64,000 bases of DNA from Bacillus amyloliquefaciens DSM 7 = ATCC 23350 (GCF_000196735.1 NC_014551.1:1235001-1299000); one strand, 5' to 3'; positions 55,090 to 63,657 are shown, counted from the first letter of the stretch. A program made the numbers and translations. Notes: generated from the letters alone by a model not told the origin.

Positions 55090-55196
55090 TACATTAAAGA
55101 TACTTATCGAGTCCAAATAAAATAATAGTTTTATCCATAAAACAAAAGTTTTGCAAATTATTTCAATGGTTTCGCTTAATGTGTTATAATCAGAAC

Positions 55197-55385
55197 TGTA
55201 AGACATTTGATTGGTTGCGTATTTCTTTCTTAAAAAATGCATAAAATAAAAGAAGACCAGGGGTGCGCCAACACCCACAGGTCATTGTTTGTACTAAAGC
55301 TGCCCACAAAAGGGCTTGCTCAGATCTACCGAATAGACCATCCCTTAAACTTTTCCAGGGCTCAAGGGAGGTCTATTTTTTTATA
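55197..55385 (+). ncRNA. Probable antisense antitoxin RNA of a type I toxin-antitoxin locus
   Basis: A promoter (TTTCAA 55161-55166, 18 bases, TATAAT 55185-55190) faces the toxin gene. Transcription from about 55197 would stop at the hairpin TAGACCATCCCTT (55333-55345) with AAGGGAGGTCTA (55364-55375) plus a seven-T run. The RNA of about 185 bases is complementary to the 3' half of the toxin mRNA. The size and layout match SR4/SR5 and RatA of B. subtilis. Confidence 0.65.
55255..55283 (-). terminator. Probable terminator of the toxin mRNA
   Basis: On the minus strand GACCTGTGGGTG and CACCCCTGGTC form an imperfect stem around TTGGCG, followed by TTCTTTTATTTTA. This would end the toxin transcript inside the antisense RNA gene, giving about 130 bases of overlap. 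Confidence 0.65.
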
Positions 55386-55453
55386 TAGGTCAACAATGCA
55401 ATTATAAATGACCCAAATCCAAGCATGAGTACTAATACTTGAAAAGTTGACAT
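55373..55453 (-). CDS. Hol_Tox/BsrE-like type I toxin peptide, 26 residues
   Basis: The ATG at 55453 follows GGAGGTGAGGCCA and encodes one hydrophobic helix, MSTFQVLVLMLGFGSFIIAL, and the tail LTYIKK. This is the pattern of the putative holin-like toxin family, which includes the BsrE type of small toxins in Bacillus prophages. Such peptides damage membranes or envelopes. The 3' end is covered by an antisense RNA gene. This gene is too short for ordinary gene finders. Confidence 0.8.
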   Translation of the reverse strand: MSTFQVLVLMLGFGSFIIALLTYIKK

Positions 55454-55457
55454 TGGC

Positions 55458-55489
55458 CTCACCTCCTCTGTTTGAGACATGGAGGTGAG
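55458..55489 (-). promoter_or_regulatory. Hairpin hiding the toxin ribosome-binding site
   Basis: CTCACCTCC and GGAGGTGAG are perfect 9-bp inverted copies separated by 14 bases. One copy on the minus strand is the toxin Shine-Dalgarno sequence, so the mRNA would fold it into a stem. Sequestered ribosome-binding sites are known in BsrG and related type I toxins. Confidence 0.75.
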
Positions 55490-55530
55490 CAAGACTCCCT
55501 TGAGTGAGCATGCTTTAATGTACAGGAAAT

Positions 55531-55559
55531 ATTATACTATACATAAAATGCCCTTGTCG
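55531..55559 (-). promoter_or_regulatory. Promoter of the type I toxin mRNA
   Basis: On the minus strand a perfect TATAAT (plus 55531-55536) lies 17 bases after a weak -35 CGACAA (plus 55554-55559). The mRNA would begin about 70 bases before the toxin start codon. Confidence 0.6.
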
Positions 55560-55587
55560 TTAAAAATTCACAATAAATTGACAATAA

Positions 55588-55620
55588 AAAAAGAACCTGC
55601 ATTTTGCAAGTTCTTTTTTT
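55588..55620. terminator. Terminator-like hairpin upstream of the toxin promoter
   Basis: AAAGAAC-TGCA and TGCA-GTTCTTT pair with one mismatch around TTT, flanked by A- and T-runs. It could block transcription from either side into the toxin locus. Confidence 0.7.
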
Positions 55621-55862
55621 ATGTTAATGGTCATTTTAAGAGACTTAATTTTTAAGATGGTTTAAACTCAAAGAGAGATTTAATTACATACTTAATTAAA
55701 CACATATTTTGCCTCTCATGTTACAATTTAAAATATGAAAGTCAATTGTAGAGATAGAACTAAGGTCAGTTAAAGATACCATGTAATTAATTTTCATCTC
55801 GACTGGCATTTGCAACTTGCTAATTTAATAATCTAAAAATTGCATAGAAAGGAAATATTTTT
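55621..55862. other. AT-rich gap before the YobI-like gene
   Basis: No reading frame with a ribosome-binding site and no clear repeat were seen in these 240 bases. The only usable signal is GAAAGGAAAT at 55848-55857, the ribosome-binding site of the next gene. Confidence 0.6.
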
Positions 55863-58800
55863 TTGGGGAAATTCAAACAAAAAATTATGAACTGGTTACA
55901 GAAACTTCAGATTAAATTAGATGAATCCAATGTTAAGGCAGAGAGTCTCTTTGAAGATCTTACTCCTAGCAATGATGTTGATACTGATGGGAAATATTCA
56001 GAAGCACTAAGTTGGGGGTTAAAAAATAAAAAAGTGAAAAATATCGCACTGACTGGCCCTTATGGATCTGGAAAAAGTAGCATATTAAATACCTATCAGG
56101 AACAACATAGTAAGGAATATAGTTTCTTAAATATATCCTTAGCTACATTCCACACAGATAACAATGATGTGGAAAATAAATTAGAGAAAAGCATCCTGCA
56201 ACAAATGATATACCGGGTACAAGACCGAACCCTTCCTTTCTCAAGGTTTAAAAGAATTAAGCATATAAGAACGAAGAGTATAATCCTAAAATTGATTTCC
56301 TTTTTTACATTCATTATAGTTGGTACATACCTTATTAATCCTGATGTACTTAAAGACATATATGCTGAGACATTAATTTCAAGGAGTCTTGGTGGTGGAG
56401 ATCGGCAACAAATAATACTAACTACATTATTAACACTTTTTTTTATAATATATCCTTTATTTGTATGTAAAAGAATTTATCATTTTGTTCACGCTAACTT
56501 AAAACTAAATAAGGTGACAATTGCTAACGCAACGTTAGAAAAGAATTCAGGAGAAGAGAGCTCCTCAATATTTGATAAATATTTAGATGAAATATTGTAT
56601 TTTTTTGAAGCCTCCAAATATAATGTTGTAATTTTTGAAGATTTAGATCGCTTTGATATTATCGATATTTTTGAAAAACTGAGGGAATTGAATGAACTTA
56701 TAAATAATTCAGAACAAATAGATAGACGTGTGGTTTTTATATATGCGATAAAAGATGATATTTTTGGAGATGTAGATTCAGATAAGTTAACTAAAGACCG
56801 TACGAAATTTTTTGATTTTATAATCCCAGTAATACCTATTATTAATGCATCTAATTCAGGAGATTTGCTTAAAAAGAAAATAAAATATTCACCTTACTCG
56901 GAATTGGTAAACGATTATTTTCTAGAAGATGTAACAATTTACATTGATGACATGAGAGTATTAAAGAATATTTTTAATGAATTTGTAATATACCAACAAA
57001 AATTAAGTGCTATTGATCTTGATGCTAACAAATTGTTGGCAATGATAATCTACAAGAATATTTATCCCGTGGATTTTTCTAAATTACAATATAATAAAGG
57101 GTTGGTATATGAACTCTTTCAAAAAAACAACGCATAATTAAGGAACAAATTAACTTAATTGATGCAAAAATACAACAAATAGAGATGACAATAGCGAGTG
57201 CAGAAGTTGAACCATTAAAATCAATTGCTGAATTAAATTTTATATACTGGGCGAATTAGGGATATCAAATTTGAATTCACCTAATAGTTATTATATTCAG
57301 ATAGATGGCGAGCGATTTAGAAGCAACACAGCTAATACAGATCAATTTTTTGAAAAGTTGAAAAATTCCGATACTGTCCATTGTTATTTAAGAGACAAGA
57401 ATGGTACAGCGACAATTAAAGATATTGCAACCGTTTTCAATAGGAAACCAAACTATTTTGAAAGAGAAGAAGCCGTTAGAGTTATAGAGCAAAATAAAAT
57501 CCAAGAGCTAAAAAAAGAACTATCACAATTAAAAAAAGAAAAACAAGAAATAAGTGTACAATCTTTACAAACACTAATTGCTAAAAGCAAATCGAAAACC
57601 GTTTTTTCGGATGAAATCTACGAGAAAAAGTTACTTGTTTACTTGTTGCGCCATGGATATATTGATGAATTGTATAACCATTATATTACTTATTTTTATC
57701 CGGAAAATTTGAGCCTATCCGATATTCAATTTGTATTTAGTATTAAAAACCATGAATCACTACCTTTTGAATATCCATTAGAGAATAAAACTAAAATTAT
57801 GAAGAAGCTTGCTGGTGATGAATTTAAGCAAGTAGAGGTACTCAACTATGATCTTTTGAATTATATAATGGAACATCCTGATTATCAAAGTTGTTATGAC
57901 CATATAATTGAACAATTGGTAAATGGAAGAGGAGCATCTCTTACCTTCATAGATGGTTTTAAAGAAAGAGCGACAATAAAAGCTACATTTATTCAATCGA
58001 TATCTAATAAGTGGGATGATTTTTGGAATTATATTGAACATAAATCCGATTATACAGAAAAAAAATGAATACTTGGCAGATATACTCGCATATGTTGATA
58101 CTGATGATATTATCCGAATGGATAAAGAGTCAGCTATATCTTGTAAATTATCAAAGCACTCCGATTTTCTTGCGCTAGTACCTGAAGAAAGGAAAACGAA
58201 AGAACTACTTATAAAACTTTCAGTTAAATTTAAACGTTTGGAGCATATACTAAACTCAGAAACAATATACGACTTTGTTGTTCAACATAATCTGTACGAA
58301 ATCAATACCAATAATTTATCGGTTATTTTAAATAATACTCCCAGTGTAACGTATGCTGCAGTTAAAAATTCTGGTCAACAGGCTGTCATTGATTACGTAA
58401 ATGAAAATATTGCAGTATTTGTTAAAAAAGTTCTACTTACTGAGGAAACTGAGGAACCAGAGGAAAGTGTACTGGAACTATTAAATTGGGAAGGGCTAGA
58501 TGTGGAAGTTAAACATTCAATTATCATGAAAAAAAGTTTTACCATCTCGAATATCGGTGAATTACCTAAAGAATTGTGGCCTATAGTGATTCAAGAAAAT
58601 AAAATGATTGCAGACTGGTCAAATGTTATTACATCTTATATCGAGTACAACAAAACAATTCCGAACTTCCTGACAGATTTCCTAAATGATCCAGATAATT
58701 GGCGTGTGCTTTCTGAGAGTAATATAGAGGCACTTAATGATAGATTTGACGAAGTGATTTTAGAAGATATTTCAGAAGAAATCGTTAATAGTAGAGATAT

Positions 58801-59470
58801 AACAGACAAAACATTCGAGATGTTGATTCCTAGCATCCACTCTTGGGATCACTTTCCGTTCGGAAATGTCACTGAAACAAGAGCAAAATTAATGATTGAG
58901 AATGATTTGTTATCTCTAACATTCGAAAATTTTAAAGAGTTAAAATTAAATTTCGATGCACTTCATACTCGACTTGTTGTAAGAAATTCTGATGAGTTTA
59001 TTAAAAAACAAGGAGATTTTCCGCTTGATGCAAATGATGTAAAGCAACTCATAGATAGCAAAGACTTTTCTCAATTTAACAAAGAATACTTTGTACAGCA
59101 GTTAAAATCTAACTTTATGACAGATGGAAATAAAGACATCCTTGAAGATACAATTTATTTCATTAATGAGCATAACCTGAAAATAACCAATGATCTACTT
59201 GACTTTTTACTTGAATCACCCGCAACAATGGATACTAGGTTATCATTGCTAACGGGACAAATAAAGTATATCGATAATGATTTAATTACTGAATATTTAA
59301 CTAAAATGGGGAAACCTTACTCCGAAATAGTTGAAAAAGGTAGGCGAATAAAGATCTTAAATAATAGAACTAATAAAGCGTTGGCAACTGCATTAAAGTC
59401 GAAAAACTATGTATCCTCTGTTAAAGAAGAAAGCGGAAAGAAATTACGCGTGAATACTAAAAAAAAATAA
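55863..59470 (+). pseudogene. yobI: YobI-like KAP-family P-loop ATPase gene with three frameshifts
   Basis: Three adjoining frames, 55863-57137, 57271-58068 and 58016-59470, form one protein of about 1,200 residues, the size I recall for B. subtilis YobI. Walker A LTGPYGSGKSSIL lies near residue 63 and Walker B YNVVIFEDLDRF near 255, with two membrane helices between them, as in KAP NTPases. The breaks are near 57121-57127 (A7 run), 57251-57255 (one base short in GCGAATTAG) and 58058-58065 (A8 run). The start is TTG behind AAAGGAAAT. Unless these are sequencing errors, only a 424-residue ATPase half can be made. Confidence 0.8.
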
Positions 59471-59528
59471 AGAATAATTAATGTTCATTAGGAGTAATCT
59501 ATATATCCATCGAAGCATTTTTAAAAAT

Positions 59529-59557
59529 TACCCTATAATTTAATACATTATAGGGTA
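59529..59557. repeat. 11-bp inverted repeat after the YobI-like gene
   Basis: TACCCTATAAT (59529-59539) and ATTATAGGGTA (59547-59557) are perfect inverted copies around TTAATAC. No T-run follows, so it is a weak terminator or a protein site. A separate hairpin, AACGTCCAG/CTGGGCGTT at 59579-59604, can end the minus-strand remnant downstream. Confidence 0.65.
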
Positions 59558-59605
59558 GCTTTGAAATAGGAGCGAATTAACGTCCAGTTTAATTGCTGGG
59601 CGTTT

Positions 59606-59764
59606 TCACTTATCAAATTTGTTTTTTTGAAAATATTTTCGATGATCTTCTCTGAACAAATGATCCTCCTCATCTGTGAATATATAAATCTTATATTTTT
59701 CCTTTGCTTCTCTAGACAGATTTTCTTTTAAATATTCATGGAGCTTTGCTTCATTCACCTTCAT
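59606..59764 (-). pseudogene. Truncated paralogue of the 54754-55089 protein
   Basis: A 52-residue minus-strand frame encodes MKVNEAKLHEYLKENLSREA followed by KEKYKIYIFTDEEDHLFRED. It matches the C-terminal half of the secreted protein at 54754-55089 (EEELRRYLNDNLSDEDKEKY, EDINVLERQHEKYL). The N-terminal signal part is absent, and an in-frame stop lies ten codons upstream of the ATG. It is probably a remnant, although the short frame might still be read. Confidence 0.6.
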
Positions 59765-59846
59765 ATTCTCTTTGTACGAAAAGAAATTCTCCTATGTAAT
59801 ATTACATATATCATTGAACTTTATACTTTATTTCCAACAACTACAT

Positions 59847-59890
59847 CGAACTATTGTTCTTATTTATATTGAATAAAGAACGTTTGTTCT
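59847..59890 (+). promoter_or_regulatory. Two LexA (SOS) boxes upstream of yolD-uvrX
   Basis: CGAACTATTGTTCT (59847-59860) and AGAACGTTTGTTCT (59877-59890) both match the Bacillus LexA core GAAC-N4-GTTC exactly, 30 bases apart and 34-77 bases before the YolD-like gene. They indicate DNA-damage induction of the module. Confidence 0.85.
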
Positions 59891-59923
59891 GTTAATGTTA
59901 GATCGATAAAGGAGTGATTCAAA

Positions 59924-60253
59924 ATGCTTAGAGATCGAGGAACAATCAATTGGACTTCCATGATGCTTCCAGAATATTTAACGCAACTAAAACATGACTT
60001 GTTGGATGTTTCGAAAATGGAGCCATCTTTAGATGAACAACAAATTGAGGAGATTGACATCTTGGTTTCTGAAGCAATGGCACTGAATAAAGAACTAAAG
60101 TTTAAGCTCTTTAAAGAAGGGGTTGCTGAGGATTTAATCGGTACAGTTCAATATCTCAATTACGAACAACACAAATTACACATAAAAGATCATCACGATC
60201 AAATCGTATACATCACCATGAATGACATCATAGGAGTTGCTTACAATGATTGA
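59924..60253 (+). CDS. YolD-like protein
   Basis: This 109-residue protein starts MLRDRGTINWTSMMLPEYLT behind AAAGGAGTG. It belongs to the YolD-like family, found beside UvrX/YqjW Y-family polymerases in Bacillus prophages. The LexA boxes upstream and the polymerase start overlapping its stop (ATGATTGA) give the standard SOS module. The frame looks intact, in contrast to its partner. Similarity to UmuD-like partners has been proposed. Confidence 0.85.
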   Translation: MLRDRGTINWTSMMLPEYLTQLKHDLLDVSKMEPSLDEQQIEEIDILVSEAMALNKELKFKLFKEGVAEDLIGTVQYLNYEQHKLHIKDHHDQIVYITMNDIIGVAYND

Positions 60254-60638
60254 TTACTCACAGTTTCCACGTAAAAATATACTTTGTGTAGATATGAAAT
60301 CCTTTTATGCTTCGGTTTCAGCTGTAACAATGGGATTGAATCCAATGACATGTTATCTCGCTGTAGTCGGAAACACGGATAGACAGGGAAGTGTTGTCTT
60401 AGCAGCGTCTCCTGCACTTAAAAAAGATTATGGAATCAAGACTGGCTCCCGGTTATTTGAGATTCCAGATGATCCAAGAATTCACATAGTAAATCCGCAA
60501 ATGAAACTTTTCATCAGAGTTTCAACTGATGTTGGTTGGAGTAGGGGTAGGAATCGTGACAGATTTCCAGTTAGAATTTTAGAAGCGTCTTGCACAAATC
60601 GAACCCAATCTGATGGATTGTTAGTGAAGTATCTATGA
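60246..60638 (+). pseudogene. UvrX-type Y-family DNA polymerase, truncated
   Basis: The frame MIDYSQFPRKNILCVDMKSF is the N-terminus of UvrX/YqjW-type lesion-bypass polymerases, including the first catalytic Asp (VDMKSFYASVS). Similarity runs to PQMKLFIRVSTDV, about residue 95. After about 60535 the frame reads antisense amidase sequence until 60638. The S-I-D-E catalytic segment and the rest of a protein of about 410 residues are gone, so no polymerase activity is expected. Confidence 0.85.
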
Positions 60639-60885
60639 CAATCTTTCCACCCAACAACCTGATGGTGAGTCCAAAGGTTTTCGTGTGTCAGGCCGTATTT
60701 TTTCAAGAGGGAGCAAGCTAGCTCTAATGTTTTTTCATATGTTGCGCCTGAGGCTTACCTGTCATATCGTTTTGGCCCATTTCAATCCCGATAGTACAGT
60801 TATTCGAATACGAGCTAAGATTTCGTAGCGCACTTTGAGAATAAACATTTGAACCAACATGATAAGCCATTTCATTGTTTGGCGC
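60555..60885 (-). pseudogene. N-acetylmuramoyl-L-alanine amidase (XlyA/CwlA type) fragment
   Basis: On the minus strand the first frame reads MAYHVGSNVYSQSALRNLSS and NNCTIGIEMGQNDMTGKPQA. After a one-base shift near 60744-60748 it continues ATYEKTLELACSLLKKYGLT and HHQVVGWKDCHRYFTNNPSD. These are amidase-2 motifs of Bacillus phage endolysins, including zinc-ligand regions. Both ends are missing, and one end abuts the truncated polymerase. It marks former prophage DNA. Confidence 0.75.
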
Positions 60886-61287
60886 AGAATTTAAATGTTG
60901 AATTAAAGAATGTTATTAAGATATTTAGTTAGTCAGAAGGGAGAAGACAAGTGAATCCATTTACTTCAAGATCAGAGCAGAAGGAATACGAGTAAGCCTA
61001 TTACGGGGGCTATTGTAATAAGGTCAGAATCCTTGGTTTAAATCCAATTCCATTTCACTTGTTTCAGGACATTTTGAAAAAATGCAACGATTTCACCAAA
61101 ACAAAGAAGGAAAGAATGAGATTTTTAATTAAGGCAACAGAATCACAATAAAAGGATTTTTTTATTCAGAGAGGACTGGGCAAAATAATCAATAATAAAA
61201 CGCTATAGTAAGTTCATATTTTAATATTACTCGAAGAAGTGGTTTTTGAAGTTAAAAAAGGGAGCTAGAAGCCCCCAATTGCAATCT
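60886..61287. other. Degenerate gap without a recognisable gene
   Basis: About 400 bases of AT-rich DNA. The only translation signal is GGGAGAAGACAAGTG near 60940-60955, giving a 14-residue frame (VNPFTSRSEQKEYE). No repeat, tRNA or terminator of note was found, apart from the expected 3' region of the LCI-type gene on the minus strand. Confidence 0.5.
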
Positions 61288-61563
61288 TTATAATCGTACA
61301 CCTTCGTAATGACCAATCCAATGGCCTTCCGAGACTTTTGTAATACCTTTTAAATACCAGCGGATTCCGTCTCGATCAAATGTGTTGGCAAAAATACCTG
61401 TAGTGCTAGGTAGATCCCAAGTGATAGCTTGAGCTTTAAAATCATCACTTGCAACATTTGCTATTTCTTGATCCGTGCTTGCGCTTGCAGCGAACGCAGG
61501 AGATCCTGAAACAAGTAAACCAACCGATAATGCAACACCTGTTAATACTTTTTTGTAACTCAT
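61288..61563 (-). CDS. LCI-type antimicrobial peptide precursor
   Basis: This 91-residue precursor starts at the ATG at 61563 behind GGGGGATTTAC. It has a signal peptide MSYKKVLTGVALSVGLLVSG ending near AFAAS, a short acidic pro-region, and a C-terminal domain of about 45 residues. The domain (AITWDLPSTTGIFANTFDRD, then IRWYLKGITKVSEGHWIGHY) shares the pattern F-A..F..DG..W..K....GYWVG.YE of the LCI beta-sheet antibacterial peptide. Mature LCI has 47 residues. No dedicated immunity or processing gene is adjacent. Confidence 0.8.
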   Translation of the reverse strand: MSYKKVLTGVALSVGLLVSGSPAFAASASTDQEIANVASDDFKAQAITWDLPSTTGIFANTFDRDGIRWYLKGITKVSEGHWIGHYEGVRL

Positions 61564-61599
61564 GTAAATCCCCCATTTCATATATTTTTTCTTGCAATT

Positions 61600-61668
61600 C
61601 CATTATATGGTTTAAGTTATTAGAGAAATAGCGAAGTTATTACCATATATATGGAATTTTTGTGTCAA
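61600..61668 (-). promoter_or_regulatory. LCI-gene promoter region with two CC(A/T)GG boxes
   Basis: On the minus strand TTGACA-like TTGACA lies at plus 61663-61668, and a TATAAT at plus 61602-61607 could serve as a nearer -10. Two palindrome-like boxes, CCATTATATGG (61600-61610, over the -10) and CCATATATATGG (61643-61654), are about 43 bases apart, close to four helical turns. They look like operator sites of one regulator. Confidence 0.5.
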
Positions 61669-61878
61669 CTAATGTCATTTGAATGCGAATATTAAGATGT
61701 TTTAAGAATTATTACTTTTGAAATTTGTAAGGGGAGTTATGGTAGTTGCAATATATAATAAGAATCTATAGAAATTTTTGATTTTCACTTTAGATCACAT
61801 GGTAAACAGATAGAGGAAATGCTTTGCCTTAAAGACAATCTTCTTATTTCAGCTGAGCAATTATAGTGAATTTATTGA

Positions 61879-61944
61879 GAATTGAAAGAAGGCGAAATCA
61901 AAAAGGTTGTGATAGACCCGGAAACTGTACTAGAGATGGATTAG
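61879..61944 (+). pseudogene. Short gene remnant
   Basis: ELKEGEIKKVVIDPETVLEM is encoded without a start codon and ends at a TAG. The surrounding 450 bases (61564-62013) have no other usable frame. It resembles the C-terminal end of a small phage or island protein; the family is not recognised. Confidence 0.3.
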
Positions 61945-62013
61945 AGTGTGGCTGAAGATGGAATAAATATAAACAAATAGAGAATAAAAATACAATAAAT
62001 GGAGGTTATTTAG

Positions 62014-62223
62014 ATGATTAAGACAAATCTACTTAGCAACCACGTTGATGAGGTTATTGGTGAATATTACGCTGCCAAAGGATATTCAGTTCATAGCGTT
62101 GACCGCCAGGCAAATGGACAACTGATTGTTGTTACGGAACGAGTAGCAAAAGAGCAGGAACCGGTAAAAGTTGATATCGCATTTGAACATAAAAGATCGC
62201 ATAGAAAGAAGCATTTAGCATAA
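62014..62223 (+). CDS. Small hypothetical protein, 69 residues
   Basis: The ATG follows AAATGGAGGTTATTTAG, a good ribosome-binding site. The protein MIKTNLLSNHVDEVIGEYYA continues with a basic end (EHKRSHRKKHLA). It has no signal or membrane segment and looks like an SPbeta-type small phage protein. It is one of the few intact frames in the right part of the island. Confidence 0.6.
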   Translation: MIKTNLLSNHVDEVIGEYYAAKGYSVHSVDRQANGQLIVVTERVAKEQEPVKVDIAFEHKRSHRKKHLA

Positions 62224-62236
62224 AAAAGCCAAAGAG

Positions 62237-62611
62237 TTATAACCCTTTACCATTAGGTGATTTCCTTAACCGATTCGCAATGTACTTCATTACGTTTACT
62301 GCAATCGTTACCAATGCAATAATTAATGCTATTTCAAATAAGAGGATATATCTAAAATTCACATTAAGCTTTTCAAAGTAATCGCTGGTAAAAGAGAGAA
62401 GTTGATAAATTCCTAGCATAAAAAGAATAAAGGTAACTCCTAAAATTACAAGTGACTTTTTAGAATAATCTTTAGCATGTTCAAAGTTATAAATCATTAT
62501 TGATACAAATAACAAAGCCGTAGCAATCTTGTGGGATAGCGATTCATCAGCCGAAAATGATTGCACTGCTAGGCTAATGATTAATCCAGTAATTCCGATT
62601 GTTTTATTCAA
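62237..62611 (-). CDS. Membrane protein of unknown function (YoqO-like)
   Basis: The start is taken as TTG at 62611 (MNKTIGITGLIISLAVQSFS) behind GAGTGGGTG, giving 124 residues; the longer frame starts at 62653. Four membrane helices can be seen, with charged ends (YIANRLRKSPNGKGL). Length and layout remind me of YoqO of SPbeta, but I cannot confirm it. The neighbour at 62949-63185 is also a small membrane protein on the same strand. Confidence 0.55.
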   Translation of the reverse strand: MNKTIGITGLIISLAVQSFSADESLSHKIATALLFVSIMIYNFEHAKDYSKKSLVILGVTFILFMLGIYQLLSFTSDYFEKLNVNFRYILLFEIALIIALVTIAVNVMKYIANRLRKSPNGKGL

Positions 62612-62733
62612 GGCAACACCCACTCGTATGTAAGTTAGGTACGAGTTTACCAATTAAAGGGGATTTTCTCAAGATGAAACACATTAAAATTAAATTAAAA
62701 TCGTGATTTTAAATAGATGAATAGGAGGAACGA

Positions 62734-62973
62734 ATGAATTAAGATATTCAGTTTTTAAAAGAACTTCAGCAAGAGTTGAAAACACAAAATACTGACTCTT
62801 AAGCTGCACCGCGGTTTTGGTTTGTAGGGGATTATAAATGGATCCGGATTTCAGAGGATGATGCGGAACGTTATTCTGTTTACATTCCTGAAGATTGAGA
62901 ATCGTATGAACTGGAAAGTTTTCTAACTCCCTATAGATGGGAGGATTATTACATACTGTTTATTATGCTGTAA
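62734..62973 (+). pseudogene. Small phage-type gene with three in-frame stops
   Basis: From an ATG behind AGGAGGAACGA the frame stays open for 79 codons except for TAA at 62740, TAA at 62800 and TGA at 62896. The pieces read DIQFLKELQQELKTQNTDS, AAPRFWFVGDYKWIRISEDD and ESYELESFLTPYRWEDYYIL. The first two stops are explained by CAA to TAA changes, and the third by a single change in a sense codon. The coding pattern is preserved, so the gene was lost by point mutation, not by deletion. Confidence 0.6.
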
Positions 62974-63185
62974 ACCAATGCAACAACAAACAATGGATAA
63001 GAGATAATGGCAATTAATTTTGAGGATTTACTCTTATTTTTTTCAAATGTGTATATTAGTGCAAATCCTAAAAAGAATATCGTGACAAACCAAGAGGAAT
63101 AGGCCGGGAACAATGCTATAAGTAAGACAATAAGAGTGGATAACGCGAAAGAAGAGTTTAGCGTTATTTTCTGATTATTTTCCAA
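62949..63185 (-). CDS. Small membrane protein, 78 residues
   Basis: Start TTG at 63185 follows AGGAGGTGGTTTA; a GTG three codons earlier lies in the ribosome-binding site. The product (MENNQKITLNSSFALSTLIV) has two or three hydrophobic helices and no recognised family. Its 3' end overlaps the end of the minus-to-plus convergent pseudogene at 62734-62973 by 25 bases. Confidence 0.55.
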   Translation of the reverse strand: MENNQKITLNSSFALSTLIVLLIALFPAYSSWFVTIFFLGFALIYTFEKNKSKSSKLIAIISYPLFVVALVYSIINSM

Positions 63186-63474
63186 ATAAACCACCTCCTA
63201 ACACGTATTCCCCCATATAAAAACACTTAAACATTATACTTAAGGGAGCATGATTTAATGATTAACATTTTAAATAAAGAGCAAGATGAGGCAATCCGGT
63301 ATTTTAAAAACAAATTGAATATATTTTGATGTATACCTGCTCACCGTTTGCATTTTTTTGAACACTCAGATTACTTTTCCATCATGCAACATCAATAATC
63401 GGTCCGTCTACATAATGATTTGGTGTTAAAGTTAAGGTTTTATTGTTCTCAGAAGATCTGAAACTTCTAACAAC

Positions 63475-63657
63475 ATGGGCATAGGTAATGTCAAACAAGG
63501 TGATAGTACGCCTCTGGCACCCGGCGGTGGATTAGCTGCTCATGAAGCAAAAGACGGGCATCTAATTGATAGACATATCGGTAAGACTGATGAAGAGTTA
63601 TTACAGAGGGTACAGATAAAACAAGAAGATACGTGCCTTGTGTCAGACGGTTCCTAA
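63475..63657 (+). pseudogene. Fragment of an RNase A-like CdiA-CT/LXG toxin
   Basis: The 60-residue frame contains GGGLAAHEAKDGHLIDRHIG followed by KTDEELLQRVQ. This is the start of the bacterial RNase A-like toxin domain used by contact-dependent polymorphic toxins. The frame is open a few codons upstream but has no secretion domain, and it ends after another 14 residues, so the catalytic core is missing. It is a toxin remnant. Confidence 0.6.

Noticed and set aside
63258..63329. 23-codon frame MINILNKEQDEAIRYFKNKL
   Set aside because: Too short and without family; the surrounding 63195-63474 gap shows no other gene signals.
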